Numbered from the stretch's first letter, positions 19,476 to 28,682 are shown. The stretch: 64,000 bases of DNA from Vibrio aphrogenes (GCF_002157735.2 NZ_AP018689.1:1178001-1242000); one strand, 5' to 3'. The notes: a model not told the origin generated them from the sequence alone. Program-made: numbers and translations.

Positions 19476-21470
19476 ATGATTGAATATATGTTTGCAGAAA
19501 TCGGCCACCTTCTTCTTATCTTTGCTTTTAGCTTTGCGGTATTAAGTTCGCTGACGGCATTCATGGCTATCCGTCGCACTTGCTACCCTAATGCTGGTTC
19601 TCCTAGAAGTTCTTATCCTAGAGCTTCTTACTCTCGCATTTCTTATGAATGGGCCGGTTATTGTCGCTTAATGATTTCTCTGGCTTTTGGTTGTTGTTTG
19701 TTGAGCACTTTAGTGTTAGCCGTTTGTTTTATTAATAATGACTTTTCCTTAGCGTATATTGCGCAGCATTCTAATTCTCACTTACCCATCTTTTACAAAA
19801 TTGCCGCGGTTTGGGGAGGGCATGAAGGCTCTTTCTTATTTTGGTTTTTGTCCCTTCTTGGTTGGTCTACGTTAGTTGCACATTTAAAAAAAGATCACCA
19901 TTTTGAATTTCATTATTGGACTTTATTGATATTAGGGTTAATCAGTATGGCGATTGGGGGTTACCTGTTATGGGCTTCTAACCCCTTTATACGCCTTAAC
20001 CCTGTGCCATTTGAAGGTCGAGATTTAAACCCTATGCTGCAAGATATTGGCTTAATTATTCATCCACCTATGCTGTATCTTGGTTACGTTGGCTTTGCGG
20101 TAAGTTTTGCAATGGCGATGGCCAATCTCATTACCAAAGAAAAACAAAGTAATTGGGCACAATTAATGCAGCCTTGGGTCGTGTCATCGTGGGGCTTTCT
20201 TACTGCAGGTATTGCTTTAGGGGCTTGGTGGGCCTACAACGAGTTGGGTTGGGGGGGCTGGTGGTTTTGGGACCCGGTTGAAAATGCTTCTCTAATGCCC
20301 TGGCTGACGGCAACGGCCTTGATTCATTCTCTGATGGTAAGTAACAAGGCAAGTGTACTATCTGGTTGGAGCCTTTTGCTGGCCATATTTACTTTTTCAC
20401 TCAGTATATTAGGCACGTTTATTGTCCGTTCGGGGATATTAACCTCGGTGCATGCTTTTGCCGTTGATCCGACTCGTGGCGCAATTTTATTGGCCATATT
20501 AGCGCTAGTAGTGGTGTTGTCATTGAGTGTGTTTGCTTTTCGGGTGGAAAGGTATATCCAACCGATGGCTTTTCGTTGGTTAAGTTTTCCAATGTTTGTT
20601 TTTATCACCAATGGCTTATTTGTCATTGCGACTTTCACAGTGTTAATGGGAACCTTATATCCGATGATTTTACCCTTGTTTGATTTAGGTAATATTTCGG
20701 TAGGAGCGCCTTATTTCAACAGTATTTTTGTACCGATCACGTTATTTCTAGGTGTGATGATGGCGGTTTATCCATTTGTCCATCAAGCGGGTTATATCCA
20801 TCGTCATAGCGTATGGGTGGCGCTGAGGGCATGGCTGATAGGGAGTATTATTTCGATATTGGCTTATCAACCTGAATACCAATGGTATGAGAACAGTTAC
20901 GCCTGGGTGGTGGTGGCGGTTATCATTGCGGTCTGGGTGATGTGTGCCACCTTGTATGCGTTGCTCACCAGTAACAATAAATGGAAAAAAATCCCGATGT
21001 GTTTAGCTCATTTCGGTGTTGCGATTGCGGTCTTTGCTATTGGTTTTGAACATTATGCGGCGCTAGAAACCAATCAAAAAATGAAACCAGGTACGGTGGT
21101 GCAATTGAATGGTTATCACATTGAGTACCAACAACAAAACTTATTGATTGGTGAAAATTATACTGCGGAACAACTGACGATGACCTTGACCTCAGCGCAA
21201 GGTAAAGAGGTGACACATTTATACCCTGAGCGTCGACATTATACCGTTCGAGTCATGAATATGACGGAATCGGCGGTGTATTCATCGTGGCTGGGGGATT
21301 GGTATATTACATTAGGTGATAAAATCGATGCGCAGCACTATGCGGTGCGAATTCAATTTAAGCCACTGATGGTGTGGTTATGGATTGCATCGGGCTTGAT
21401 GGTGCTGTCAGCTTGCTTGAGCGTGCTTATGGGGCGAAGAGGGAAGATAGATGAGGCCGCTAATGTTTAA
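19476..21470 (+). CDS. nrfE: NrfE, CcmF-like heme lyase subunit
   Basis: A 664-residue integral membrane protein of the CcmF/NrfE family, which joins heme to the CXXCK motif of NrfA together with NrfF and NrfG. The signature tryptophan-rich heme-handling motif WGGWWFWDPVENAS is present, as are HPPMLYLGYVG before it and conserved His residues in the loops. The start is ATG at 19476; another in-frame ATG at 19488 is possible. An odd insertion at residues 43-57 consists of three five-residue units of P-R-x-S-Y type encoded by a 15-bp tandem repeat. It overlaps nrfF by 20 bases. Confidence 0.93.
   Translation: MIEYMFAEIGHLLLIFAFSFAVLSSLTAFMAIRRTCYPNAGSPRSSYPRASYSRISYEWAGYCRLMISLAFGCCLLSTLVLAVCFINNDFSLAYIAQHSNSHLPIFYKIAAVWGGHEGSFLFWFLSLLGWSTLVAHLKKDHHFEFHYWTLLILGLISMAIGGYLLWASNPFIRLNPVPFEGRDLNPMLQDIGLIIHPPMLYLGYVGFAVSFAMAMANLITKEKQSNWAQLMQPWVVSSWGFLTAGIALGAWWAYNELGWGGWWFWDPVENASLMPWLTATALIHSLMVSNKASVLSGWSLLLAIFTFSLSILGTFIVRSGILTSVHAFAVDPTRGAILLAILALVVVLSLSVFAFRVERYIQPMAFRWLSFPMFVFITNGLFVIATFTVLMGTLYPMILPLFDLGNISVGAPYFNSIFVPITLFLGVMMAVYPFVHQAGYIHRHSVWVALRAWLIGSIISILAYQPEYQWYENSYAWVVVAVIIAVWVMCATLYALLTSNNKWKKIPMCLAHFGVAIAVFAIGFEHYAALETNQKMKPGTVVQLNGYHIEYQQQNLLIGENYTAEQLTMTLTSAQGKEVTHLYPERRHYTVRVMNMTESAVYSSWLGDWYITLGDKIDAQHYAVRIQFKPLMVWLWIASGLMVLSACLSVLMGRRGKIDEAANV
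19602..19646 (+). repeat. 15-bp tandem repeat inside nrfE
   Basis: Three units (19602-19616, 19617-19631, 19632-19646) share the pattern CCTAGANNTTCTTAY. They add the residues PRSSY, PRASY and SRISY to a loop after the first membrane helix and keep the frame. Confidence 0.8.
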
Positions 21471-21996
21471 TAATGGTCAACGAGTGCGTTATTCATTATC
21501 TACTCGACTCATCCGTCACCTATTGACGATGCCAGGTTTACTGATGTTCAGTTTGTTAATGGTAAGTTTATTAATAGGAGGAATCGGCATAGCTGATACC
21601 GCGCAGGGGAGAGCACTCCAGCCGTCAGCACAGAACGCCTCAATTAGCAGCCTCAATTACGAACCCCAACGAGTTGATATTTTTCAATTTAATAACCGCC
21701 AAGATGAACAAAGAGCGTTTTATTTAGCGCGTCAATTACGTTGCCCAAAATGTCAAAATCAAAACTTAATGGAATCCAATGCTTCGATTGCGTTAGATAT
21801 GAAGCTGCAAGTATTTTCTATGGTCGATAAGGGCTACAGCAACGAAGATATTCTACAATTTATGACGGACCGGTTTGGAGCATTTGTACTTTATGAGCCA
21901 CCATTTTCACTCAAAACGGCTTTTTTATGGTGCTTACCGCTCTTATTGTTTCTCGTATTATTTATGTTTGCTCGTAAATTAACGCAATCAAGGTGA
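21451..21996 (+). CDS. nrfF: NrfF, CcmH-like thiol reductase of heme attachment
   Basis: A 181-residue periplasmic, membrane-anchored protein of the CcmH/NrfF family. The active-site motif LRCPKCQNQNL lies near residue 94, and a C-terminal helix (about 153-172) anchors it. It keeps the cysteines of apo-NrfA reduced for heme ligation. A hydrophobic N-terminal segment (about 25-45) is a signal or anchor. The start overlaps nrfE by 20 bases; a later internal start cannot be excluded because the first 60 residues are poorly conserved. It ends the nrfBCDEF run, since nrfG is elsewhere. Confidence 0.92.
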   Translation: MRPLMFNNGQRVRYSLSTRLIRHLLTMPGLLMFSLLMVSLLIGGIGIADTAQGRALQPSAQNASISSLNYEPQRVDIFQFNNRQDEQRAFYLARQLRCPKCQNQNLMESNASIALDMKLQVFSMVDKGYSNEDILQFMTDRFGAFVLYEPPFSLKTAFLWCLPLLLFLVLFMFARKLTQSR

Positions 21997-22129
21997 GGTT
22001 AATTTCAAGGGCAAGCTCATGATTTGATAGGTTAATGACCTTTTAATGTGATGTGTGAATAAGAATGAGTCTTTTTTTTGTCTTATACTGATAAATAGTA
22101 TTAATTAATGAATAAAAAGATGAAGAGTT

Positions 22130-22702
22130 ATGAATATGAAAAGGCTAGTACTCGGAGTGGCGGTATCCACTTTAACTATGGTCGGTTGTTCTTCTACTAT
22201 GGATGTAATCAACCAAGATAATGTTGATCTTGTGAATACCAATCAACCCATTTATACCCAAGTGAACCTTCACCCAGATGCGGCAAGAAAAAAATTATAC
22301 ACATTAAATTACCTACAAGAAGGGTTCATTCCTCGTTGTACGAAAGTCGATATTGTTGAAGCAAATAAAAAAGTGATGACGTTTAAAGTCGCAGACACTG
22401 GGTTGCAATATCAATATGTTTGGCATAAAGCGACAGGGGATTTCCAATCAGGTATTGTTAGAGACTTTGGTACTTCGTGTCCGAAGCTGAGTGGATTAAA
22501 CGCAACGGATAAAAAAGGCATCCAAGAAGGGCGAGTGTATAAGGGTATGACTAAGGCTGGCGTGTTAAATGCGATTGGCTACCCACCTGCACATGTGACC
22601 CCGTCGACGGATATGAATACTTGGGTATATTGGAAAAACCGTTTTAACAAAATGAACGTCTTATTTAATAGCCAAGGATTAGTTGAAAATATTCAAGATT
22701 AA
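22130..22702 (+). CDS. Outer-membrane-type lipoprotein with BamE-like C-terminal domain
   Basis: A 190-residue lipoprotein: the N-terminus ends in the lipobox TMVGC (Cys at residue 20), followed by Ser-Ser, which favours outer-membrane sorting. The C-terminal 55 residues (YKGMTKAGVLNAIGYPPAHVT...WVYWKNRFNKMNVLF) have the SmpA/OmlA (BamE-like) pattern, in which a YKGMTK-type helix precedes a small sheet. It is not BamE itself, which is shorter. Its partner is unknown. An AAGAG Shine-Dalgarno and a strong terminator make it a single-gene unit. Confidence 0.75.
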   Translation: MNMKRLVLGVAVSTLTMVGCSSTMDVINQDNVDLVNTNQPIYTQVNLHPDAARKKLYTLNYLQEGFIPRCTKVDIVEANKKVMTFKVADTGLQYQYVWHKATGDFQSGIVRDFGTSCPKLSGLNATDKKGIQEGRVYKGMTKAGVLNAIGYPPAHVTPSTDMNTWVYWKNRFNKMNVLFNSQGLVENIQD

Positions 22703-22726
22703 GGCTTTTACCTCATTTTTTATAAT

Positions 22727-22753
22727 AAAACCGCCGCAATTGGCGGTTTTTTT
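22727..22753 (+). terminator. Rho-independent terminator after the lipoprotein gene
   Basis: The stem AAAACCGCC / GGCGGTTTT with a 6-base loop is followed by seven T in total. It lies 25 bases after the stop codon. Confidence 0.93.
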
Positions 22754-22877
22754 GTCTAAGTCACTAGAAATATATTCATAATTTCGGTAAATGTAATAGG
22801 GATGAGTCTGATGACTCAGGTTCCATTGAGTTTTACTCTGTAGGATGGACACCGTTCTTTATAAGGATATACAACAG

Positions 22878-24491
22878 ATGCATACATTGACAAAATCAAG
22901 TCTTGCACTAGCTCTTAGTGCGTTTTTTTCTCTTCCTGCTTTAGCCGCTCAGGTACCCGATAATGTACAACTTGCCGATAAACAAGAACTTGTACGAGGT
23001 AATGGCGATGAAGTGCCTACCTTAGATCCCACTATGTCTTCAGATACCGCCAGTTCTCGTGTGATCAGTGATATGTTTGAAGGATTAGTGACAGAAGATT
23101 TACATGGCAATATCATTCCCGCCTTAGCTAAAAGCTGGGATATTTCTGATGATGGTAAGCAATATACTTTCCACTTACGTGATGCGAAATGGTCAAATGG
23201 TGATGCGATCACCGCGAATGATTTTGTATTTGCACTACAACGTATTGTTGATGCAAAAACAGGTGCTCCGTATTCTTGGTATGTTTCAATGGCTAATATT
23301 GTGAATGCCGCAGAAATTATCAAAGGCGATCAACCTTTAGATAGCTTGGGTGTGAAAGCATTGGATGACCACACTTTACAAATTACCTTGAATCAGCCAG
23401 TGCCATATTTTACCAAAATGCTTGCTCATGAAAGTACGTTTGCGATCCCTGAAAAAGTGGTGAAGCAATATAAAGAAGCCTGGACTAAGCCTGAGCATAT
23501 TGTGGTAAGTGGGGCGTATAAACTGTCTGAATGGGTGATTAATGAAAAAATTGTTTTGGAAAGAAACAAAGAATATTGGAATGATAAACAAACAGTTATT
23601 AACAAAGTAACCTATTTGCCTATCTCAGATGTTAATGCGGAGTACAACCGTTACCGTACCGGAGAAATTGACATTACCAGTGTGGTGCCATTGGAGCTTT
23701 ATCAAAGCATTAAAAAAGAGCGTCCAAATGAATTACTTACCATGCCATCATTAGGCACCTATTACTATCTGTTTAATATGGATAAAAAGCCATTTGATGA
23801 TGCTCGTGTACGTAAAGCCTTAGCTTATTCGATTGACCGTGATGTGATTACTGCTCGAATCTTAGGACAAGGACAATTGCCAGCTTATACCAATACGCCT
23901 CCAGCCGTTGCCGGATTTACTGTGCCTAAACTAGAGTGGGCAGAATGGTCGCAAAAAGAACGTAACCAAAAGGCGAAGGAATTGTTGAAAGAAGCCGGTT
24001 ATGACCATTCCCATCCACTTAAATTTGAATTGGAATATAACACCAGTGAATCACATAAGAAGCTTGCGATAGTGATGGCATCTATGTGGAAGAAAAACCT
24101 AGGCGCAGAGGTTTCTATTGCAAACCAAGAGTGGAAAACCTTTTTACAAACTTTATCAACTAAGCAGTTCTCGGTTGCTCGTTATGCGTGGATGGGGGAT
24201 TACAACGAAGCCTCAACCTTCTTATCCTATTTCGCTTCTGAAGGGTTAAACTATGGCGGTTGGAGTAATAGCGATTATGATCAAGCCTTGCAACAAGCTT
24301 CAGTAGCTAAGAGTGATAAGGAACGTGCAGAGCTATATCAAAAAGCGGAACAAGTGTTTGCCAATGATATGCCGGCAATTCCGGTCTATTTCTATACCCG
24401 CTCTGTGTTAAAGAATACTCATGTTGGTGGCTATAGCAAAGATAATGCTTCTGACCGCCGTTATACAAGAGATCTCTACATCACTAAATAA
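22878..24491 (+). CDS. Oligopeptide ABC transporter substrate-binding protein (OppA family)
   Basis: A 537-residue periplasmic protein of the SBP_bac_5 family, close in length and motifs to E. coli OppA (543). The signal peptide ends ALAAQ near residue 25. Family blocks include the RGNGDEVPTLDPTMSSD opening, FEGLVTEDLHGNIIPALAKSW, YTFHLRDAKWSNGD and YNTSESHKKLAIVMASMWKKNLG. The frame is open from 22845, but ATG at 22878 begins the signal peptide. No oppBCDF genes are nearby, so it must use a permease encoded elsewhere. Its stop codon coincides with the left end of a MITE. Confidence 0.9.
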   Translation: MHTLTKSSLALALSAFFSLPALAAQVPDNVQLADKQELVRGNGDEVPTLDPTMSSDTASSRVISDMFEGLVTEDLHGNIIPALAKSWDISDDGKQYTFHLRDAKWSNGDAITANDFVFALQRIVDAKTGAPYSWYVSMANIVNAAEIIKGDQPLDSLGVKALDDHTLQITLNQPVPYFTKMLAHESTFAIPEKVVKQYKEAWTKPEHIVVSGAYKLSEWVINEKIVLERNKEYWNDKQTVINKVTYLPISDVNAEYNRYRTGEIDITSVVPLELYQSIKKERPNELLTMPSLGTYYYLFNMDKKPFDDARVRKALAYSIDRDVITARILGQGQLPAYTNTPPAVAGFTVPKLEWAEWSQKERNQKAKELLKEAGYDHSHPLKFELEYNTSESHKKLAIVMASMWKKNLGAEVSIANQEWKTFLQTLSTKQFSVARYAWMGDYNEASTFLSYFASEGLNYGGWSNSDYDQALQQASVAKSDKERAELYQKAEQVFANDMPAIPVYFYTRSVLKNTHVGGYSKDNASDRRYTRDLYITK

Positions 24492-24741
24492 TATCAATCG
24501 TGCTCATTATCTGATCATCATTGCTTGTTAAAAGGCTTGATAACGGTGTTTAGCTTTTTGTTTTATAAAGAGCTTTTTGTTTATAAAGAGTTCTTCGTTT
24601 ATAAAGAACTCTTTGTTTATAAAGAACTTTTCGTTTATAAAGACGTTAATTGCAGAAAAACGACTTATCGAAATTTTAACCTTGTTTTCATGCCTTTTGC
24701 CGACGCGATTTCTGACCATTTAATTAGTGTGACTGGTATAA
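24489..24741. mobile_element. MITE-like inverted-repeat element, copy A
   Basis: Terminal inverted repeats of about 30 bp: left TATCAATCGTGCTCATTA..., right ...TAATTAGTGTGACTGGTATA. The interior aligns along nearly its whole length with the reverse complement of the element at 45200-45404 (shared stretches include TTGCTTGTT, AAAGGCT, GATAAC, GTTAATTG, CGACTTATC and ATTTCTGACCAT). It encodes no transposase. The left end overlaps the oppA stop codon. A weak ORF across it (TTG start, repeated FVYKE) is a by-product of the internal repeat and I do not call it a gene. Confidence 0.85.
24562..24645 (+). repeat. 18-bp minisatellite inside MITE copy A
   Basis: Four full units (24562-24579, 24580-24597, 24598-24615, 24616-24633) and a 12-base partial unit follow TTTATAAAGARYTYTTYG. 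The sister copy at 45200 has only a degenerate version of this stretch, so the array appears to have expanded here. Confidence 0.92.
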
Positions 24742-25270
24742 CACCTATATCCAAAACCTATTTGAGCCAATTTGCTGGCTTGAATAGGTTTCTCCAACTT
24801 ACGATTGACCTTTCGCCTTCTTAGGTTAAAAAAACATCAAAATAAATGTATAATTTGCGATCCAGCCATTTGATAAAACCTCTAGGTAATCATAGGATTA
24901 TTCGACGCTAGTTGTATTTTTGTAAATGAATTTTGATTATTTCAAGCCTTATAAACGGCAGAGATCAAAAAATTTAACTAATTTATAAAAAAGTTGAATA
25001 TTTTATAAATTACTTAAATGCTGAAGCTTTTAATTGATTAATCGTTAATAATTTGCTGTCTCATGGGTTTTTATTTTGACTTTTTGTTTTAAATTGGTAT
25101 TTTCATTAGGTTGAAATAGGGCTGTGTTAATCAGGTTAAAGAAAAAAAATTTGGCGAAAATCATACGGTTGGCATACACTTTCGGTGTTACTAACTTGCT
25201 GTAAGCTTGCTAACTACGTATTAATGCTATAAAGACCACGCACACAGTGGTTACAAAAGAGGGATGTTTT
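24742..25270. other. AT-rich region upstream of ihfA
   Basis: A 529-base gap between MITE copy A and ihfA. It is AT-rich with T and A runs and no convincing ORF. The ihfA promoter must lie here because the pheST terminator and the nrf insertion cut ihfA off from pheT. I cannot assign hexamers or an IHF autoregulatory site with confidence. Confidence 0.4.
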
Positions 25271-25567
25271 ATGGCGCTCACTAAAGCCGATTTGGCTGAA
25301 AACCTGTTCGAAAAACTTGGTTATAGCAAACGTGATGCCAAGGAAACCGTTGAAGCGTTTTTTGAAGAAATTCGTCAAGCACTAGAAAATGGTGAACAGG
25401 TTAAATTGTCTGGTTTTGGTAACTTTGATCTTCGTGATAAAAGTGAAAGGCCAGGACGCAATCCTAAAACAGGTGAAGATATTCCAATCTCAGCTCGTCG
25501 AGTGGTGACATTCCGACCGGGCCAAAAACTAAAAGCACGAGTTGAAAATATTAAGATCGAAAAATAA
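25271..25567 (+). CDS. ihfA: Integration host factor alpha subunit
   Basis: A 98-residue DNA-bending protein that pairs with IhfB and shapes promoters, recombination sites and the nucleoid. It shows the IhfA sequence [16 protein letters not shown], the helical dimer core, and the DNA-intercalating beta-arm [14 protein letters not shown] (about residues 60-73). The frame is open from 25247, but ATG at 25271 has a GAGGGA Shine-Dalgarno and matches the family N-terminus. It normally follows pheT; here it is 11 kb away and monocistronic. Confidence 0.98.
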   Translation: MALTKADLAENLFEKLGYSKRDAKETVEAFFEEIRQALENGEQVKLSGFGNFDLRDKSERPGRNPKTGEDIPISARRVVTFRPGQKLKARVENIKIEK

Positions 25568-25596
25568 CTCTGTTTTTGTGTTATTGGAATCAAAAG

Positions 25597-25622
25597 AAGG
25601 CTACCAATGAGGTGGCCTTTTT
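25597..25622 (+). terminator. Rho-independent terminator of ihfA
   Basis: The stem AAGGCTACC / GGTGGCCTT (one T-G wobble) with loop AATGA is followed by five T. It lies 30 bases after the ihfA stop and before the tpm start. Confidence 0.9.
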
Positions 25623-25654
25623 ATTACGTCAAATTAAGTGTGGTAAAAATTAAT

Positions 25655-26299
25655 ATGCAAGATCAAGAATTTTGGCATCAAAAATGGGCAGAGAATCAAA
25701 TCGGATTCCATTTGCCTGATGTCAATCCATTGCTGAAAATGTTTTGGCAAAAGCTTGGCTCGTCACGTCAAGATAATGTATTGGTGCCTTTATGTGGAAA
25801 AAGTGAAGACTTGATTTGGTTGGCGCAACAACATGATGAGGTTATAGGCGTTGAACTGAGTCAAATTGCGGTAAGGTCATTTTTTGCTGAACATTTTTAT
25901 ACTCCGCTTGTGACCACGTTGAATGGTTTACATGAGTTATATCAGTTTGATGAAATCTCCATTTATGCAGGAGACTTTTTTTCCGCGCCTTTATCTCAAT
26001 ATTCACGCATTTATGATCGAGCGGCCTTAGTGGCATTATCACCAGAGCTGCGGGTTGAATATGCTGAGAGAATTAAATCCTTGCTGGCTCCACAAGGGAA
26101 GATCTTGTTGATCACTTTGGATTACCCACAACAAGAAATGCAAGGGCCACCATATAGTGTCGCAAGTTCCGAAATTGAGTCGTTATTTGCCGGTTATACC
26201 GTGACGTGCTTACAAAGAGATGAGGCTGATGCCAATCATCCGCGTATTCAAAAAGGTTTATCTCGCTTTGCAGAAGAAACTTGGTTAATTGAATCTTAA
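25655..26299 (+). CDS. tpm: Thiopurine S-methyltransferase family protein
   Basis: A 214-residue SAM-dependent methyltransferase of the TPMT family. The N-terminus [22 protein letters not shown] is diagnostic. The SAM-binding strand [16 protein letters not shown] is at about 43-58, and [11 protein letters not shown] follows near 120. Bacterial members can methylate thiopurines and selenium or tellurium compounds; the natural substrate is not settled. The frame is open from 25607, but ATG at 25655 matches the family start. The Shine-Dalgarno is weak. Confidence 0.93.
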   Translation: MQDQEFWHQKWAENQIGFHLPDVNPLLKMFWQKLGSSRQDNVLVPLCGKSEDLIWLAQQHDEVIGVELSQIAVRSFFAEHFYTPLVTTLNGLHELYQFDEISIYAGDFFSAPLSQYSRIYDRAALVALSPELRVEYAERIKSLLAPQGKILLITLDYPQQEMQGPPYSVASSEIESLFAGYTVTCLQRDEADANHPRIQKGLSRFAEETWLIES

Positions 26300-26325
26300 T
26301 GGTTCCTTGCTGCTTTAAACATCAT

Positions 26326-26352
26326 CACGCTCGAGACTAGAGCTCGAGCGTG
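26326..26352. terminator. Perfect hairpin between convergent tpm and purT
   Basis: Arms CACGCTCGAG and CTCGAGCGTG with a 7-base loop form a perfect 10-bp, GC-rich stem between two convergent genes. There is no T-run on either side, so it is probably a transcript-end stabiliser or a weak terminator rather than a classical one. Confidence 0.6.
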
Positions 26353-26407
26353 TAGTGATTAACATAATGGTTAGTGAAGCAGCAGAGAGTAGAACCCAGG
26401 GATTGCG

Positions 26408-27583
26408 TTAGAAATGGACAGTGATTTTTTTAGCCGCTTCAATCGCATCATTAACCGCACAATCAACATTGTCTCTGCGGGCAAGAGCAACACCTAAACG
26501 ACGACGCCCATTGATATCGGGTTTACCAAATAAACGAACTTGAGTTTGTGGTTGAGCAAGAGCTTGACTGAGACCAGAAAAGCGAAGATTATTCGATGCT
26601 CCTTCAGCTAAAATAACCGCAGAAGCCGCCGCCCCATATTGAGTAATTGAATGAATCGGTAAACCGGTGAATGCTCGAACATGCAAAGCAAACTCTGACA
26701 ATTCTTGCGAAATTAATGTCACCATCCCAGTATCGTGCGGGCGAGGGGAGACTTCACTAAAGATAACTTCATCTCCTTTTACAAAGAGCTCTACGCCAAA
26801 TAATCCAAAACCACCTAGCGCATTCACCACTTTTTCAGCCATTTGTTCTGCGGCTTGTAATGCCTTGGTCGACATGGCTTGTGGTTGCCAAGATTCACGG
26901 TAGTCGCCATCTTCTTGTCGATGACCAATTGGCGCGCAAAAGTGCACACCATCAACTGCTCGAACCGTTAATAAAGTGATCTCATAATCAAAATCCACAA
27001 AGCCTTCTACGATGACGCGTCCCGCTCCAGCACGACCACCTTCTTGAGCATATTGCCAAGCATTTTTCATATCAGCTGGAGTTTTAATCACACTTTGTCC
27101 TTTACCTGATGAACTCATGATGGGCTTAACAACACAAGGCATCCCTACCAAATTAATAGCTTGTTCAAATTCTTCATAGTTGTCACAAAAACGGTAAGGT
27201 GAGGTTCGAATGTTTAACGTTTCAGCGGCTAAGCGTCGAATACCTTCACGATTCATTGTTAATTGAGTGGCATTGGCAGTTGGAACCACATTCAGGCCCT
27301 TTGCTTCTAATGCAACTAGTCTTTCTGTCGCAATGGCTTCAATTTCAGGAACAATGTAATCCGGTTTTTCTTTATCTATGATGGCTTCAATTGCATCGCC
27401 ATCAAGCATATCAAGGGTATAACTACGATGAGCCACTTGCATTGCAGGAGCATTTTCATAACGGTCCAGTGCGATCACTTCTAACCCTAAACGCTGACAT
27501 TCGATGGCAACTTCTTTACCGAGTTCCCCAGAACCAAGAAGCATAACTTTTGTTGCCGACGCGGCGGTTGCAGTACCAAACAT
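26408..27583 (-). CDS. purT: Formate-dependent GAR transformylase
   Basis: A 391-residue ATP-grasp enzyme that makes formylglycinamide ribonucleotide from GAR, formate and ATP, the third step of purine synthesis. The N-terminal nucleotide fold [16 protein letters not shown], the ATP-grasp segments [15 protein letters not shown] and [14 protein letters not shown], and the C-terminal [19 protein letters not shown] are all present. Length matches E. coli PurT (392). A PurR box lies about 59 bases upstream of the start. Confidence 0.97.
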   Translation of the reverse strand: MFGTATAASATKVMLLGSGELGKEVAIECQRLGLEVIALDRYENAPAMQVAHRSYTLDMLDGDAIEAIIDKEKPDYIVPEIEAIATERLVALEAKGLNVVPTANATQLTMNREGIRRLAAETLNIRTSPYRFCDNYEEFEQAINLVGMPCVVKPIMSSSGKGQSVIKTPADMKNAWQYAQEGGRAGAGRVIVEGFVDFDYEITLLTVRAVDGVHFCAPIGHRQEDGDYRESWQPQAMSTKALQAAEQMAEKVVNALGGFGLFGVELFVKGDEVIFSEVSPRPHDTGMVTLISQELSEFALHVRAFTGLPIHSITQYGAAASAVILAEGASNNLRFSGLSQALAQPQTQVRLFGKPDINGRRRLGVALARRDNVDCAVNDAIEAAKKITVHF

Positions 27584-27641
27584 GATGAATTCCTATTTTT
27601 TCACGAGTGCTGTAATGAAGGTGTGATGGATTTTACCCCTC

Positions 27642-27657
27642 AAGCAAACGATTGCGC
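27642..27657. promoter_or_regulatory. PurR operator upstream of purT
   Basis: AAGCAAACGATTGCGC matches the PurR consensus ANGCAANCGNTTNCNT at every fixed position but the last base. Its place 59 bases upstream of purT fits purine repression of this gene. Confidence 0.8.
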
Positions 27658-27683
27658 AACAGGTTGCGGAAAATATTATCAAT

Positions 27684-27735
27684 AAAAAACCCACAACAGA
27701 AATGGCTTATGTCTAAAGCACTTTGTTGTGGGTTT
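27684..27735 (-). terminator. Rho-independent terminator of cdd
   Basis: The perfect 12-bp stem AAACCCACAACA / TGTTGTGGGTTT is followed on the minus strand by six T. The loop is long (25 bases). Confidence 0.85.
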
Positions 27736-27773
27736 GTCATCAACGGCAGTAATAGATTTTAGTTTCTGCGTCG

Positions 27774-28664
27774 TTATAAAGATAAATACTCTAACGTAAT
27801 GTCAGGGTTGATTGCTTCGAGTGTCGATTGGGTTTCCGCAAGATGGCTCATACTGCCATTGGCATTTTCCACTAACACGGCTGAGGTAATATGCTCTAAT
27901 TTTTCACCGGCTAGTAACAATAAATTAATCGCAACTTGTAGTGGGGGTAGGCTTGGGTTGAACGCCGCATTCTCGGCATAACTGCCAGCAAAAATATCAC
28001 CTGCTTGGGTTTGTAAGCTCACACCGCTATGATTTTGAGTATAGGGTGCGTGGCTTTGATTAAGCGCTTGAATCGCTTTTATCTGTGCCAGATCATCTGT
28101 GGTGAATTGATATTCGTGTCGTTGGCTATCCATTAACCTTGAGCTGATATCGAGGTCTTTTGGTCCAAAAGAGTCAGGTAATAAATCAGCGAGCTTATAC
28201 GCAGGGCGGTTTGGAAGCTGAATAGACAACTGATCGACATTATTCAGCTCATTCATAAACTGGCGGCAATGCCCGCACGGAGTATGGTTGATGGTGATAT
28301 TTTTGATCCCATCTTCACCGTGCATCCAAGCGTGGCTAATAGCCGATTGTTCCGCATGAACGGTCTGATTTAACTGAACCCCGGGGATTTCAATATTCGC
28401 GCCAAAATAGACATTCCCAGAGCTTCCCTCGGCAATCGCACCAACATGGAAGTTGGAAATACCGCAATAAGCACGAGTGGCGGCAATGGGAAGTAATGCT
28501 AATTTAAATTCAGTATCTGTCATGTTGGATAAAGACAGTAGAGATTGATATTGAGTTGCGCTGAAATATCCTGTGAACTCATCACTTTGCATAATCGATG
28601 TTAATTGTGCAGCTAAGGCTTCAGGTAGATTCTTAAGATGTTCAGAATGAATGTGTTGAGTCAT
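27774..28664 (-). CDS. cdd: Cytidine deaminase
   Basis: A 296-residue enzyme of the long, two-domain type (E. coli 294) that deaminates cytidine and deoxycytidine for pyrimidine salvage. The zinc site is complete: H103-A-E105 (E105 is the proton shuttle) and C130, C133 in TPCGHCRQF. The C-terminal domain is the degenerate copy typical of the enteric type. The order yohJ-yohK-cdd on one strand is conserved with E. coli, but here a terminator and 317 bases separate yohK from cdd. Confidence 0.97.
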   Translation of the reverse strand: MTQHIHSEHLKNLPEALAAQLTSIMQSDEFTGYFSATQYQSLLSLSNMTDTEFKLALLPIAATRAYCGISNFHVGAIAEGSSGNVYFGANIEIPGVQLNQTVHAEQSAISHAWMHGEDGIKNITINHTPCGHCRQFMNELNNVDQLSIQLPNRPAYKLADLLPDSFGPKDLDISSRLMDSQRHEYQFTTDDLAQIKAIQALNQSHAPYTQNHSGVSLQTQAGDIFAGSYAENAAFNPSLPPLQVAINLLLLAGEKLEHITSAVLVENANGSMSHLAETQSTLEAINPDITLEYLSL

Positions 28665-28682
28665 AGGTATTCCTTTAAGACG

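Noticed and set aside
24525..24824. ORF with repeated FVYKE residues
   Set aside because: It starts with TTG, lacks a ribosome-binding site and lies mostly within MITE copy A; the repeated residues come from the 18-bp array.
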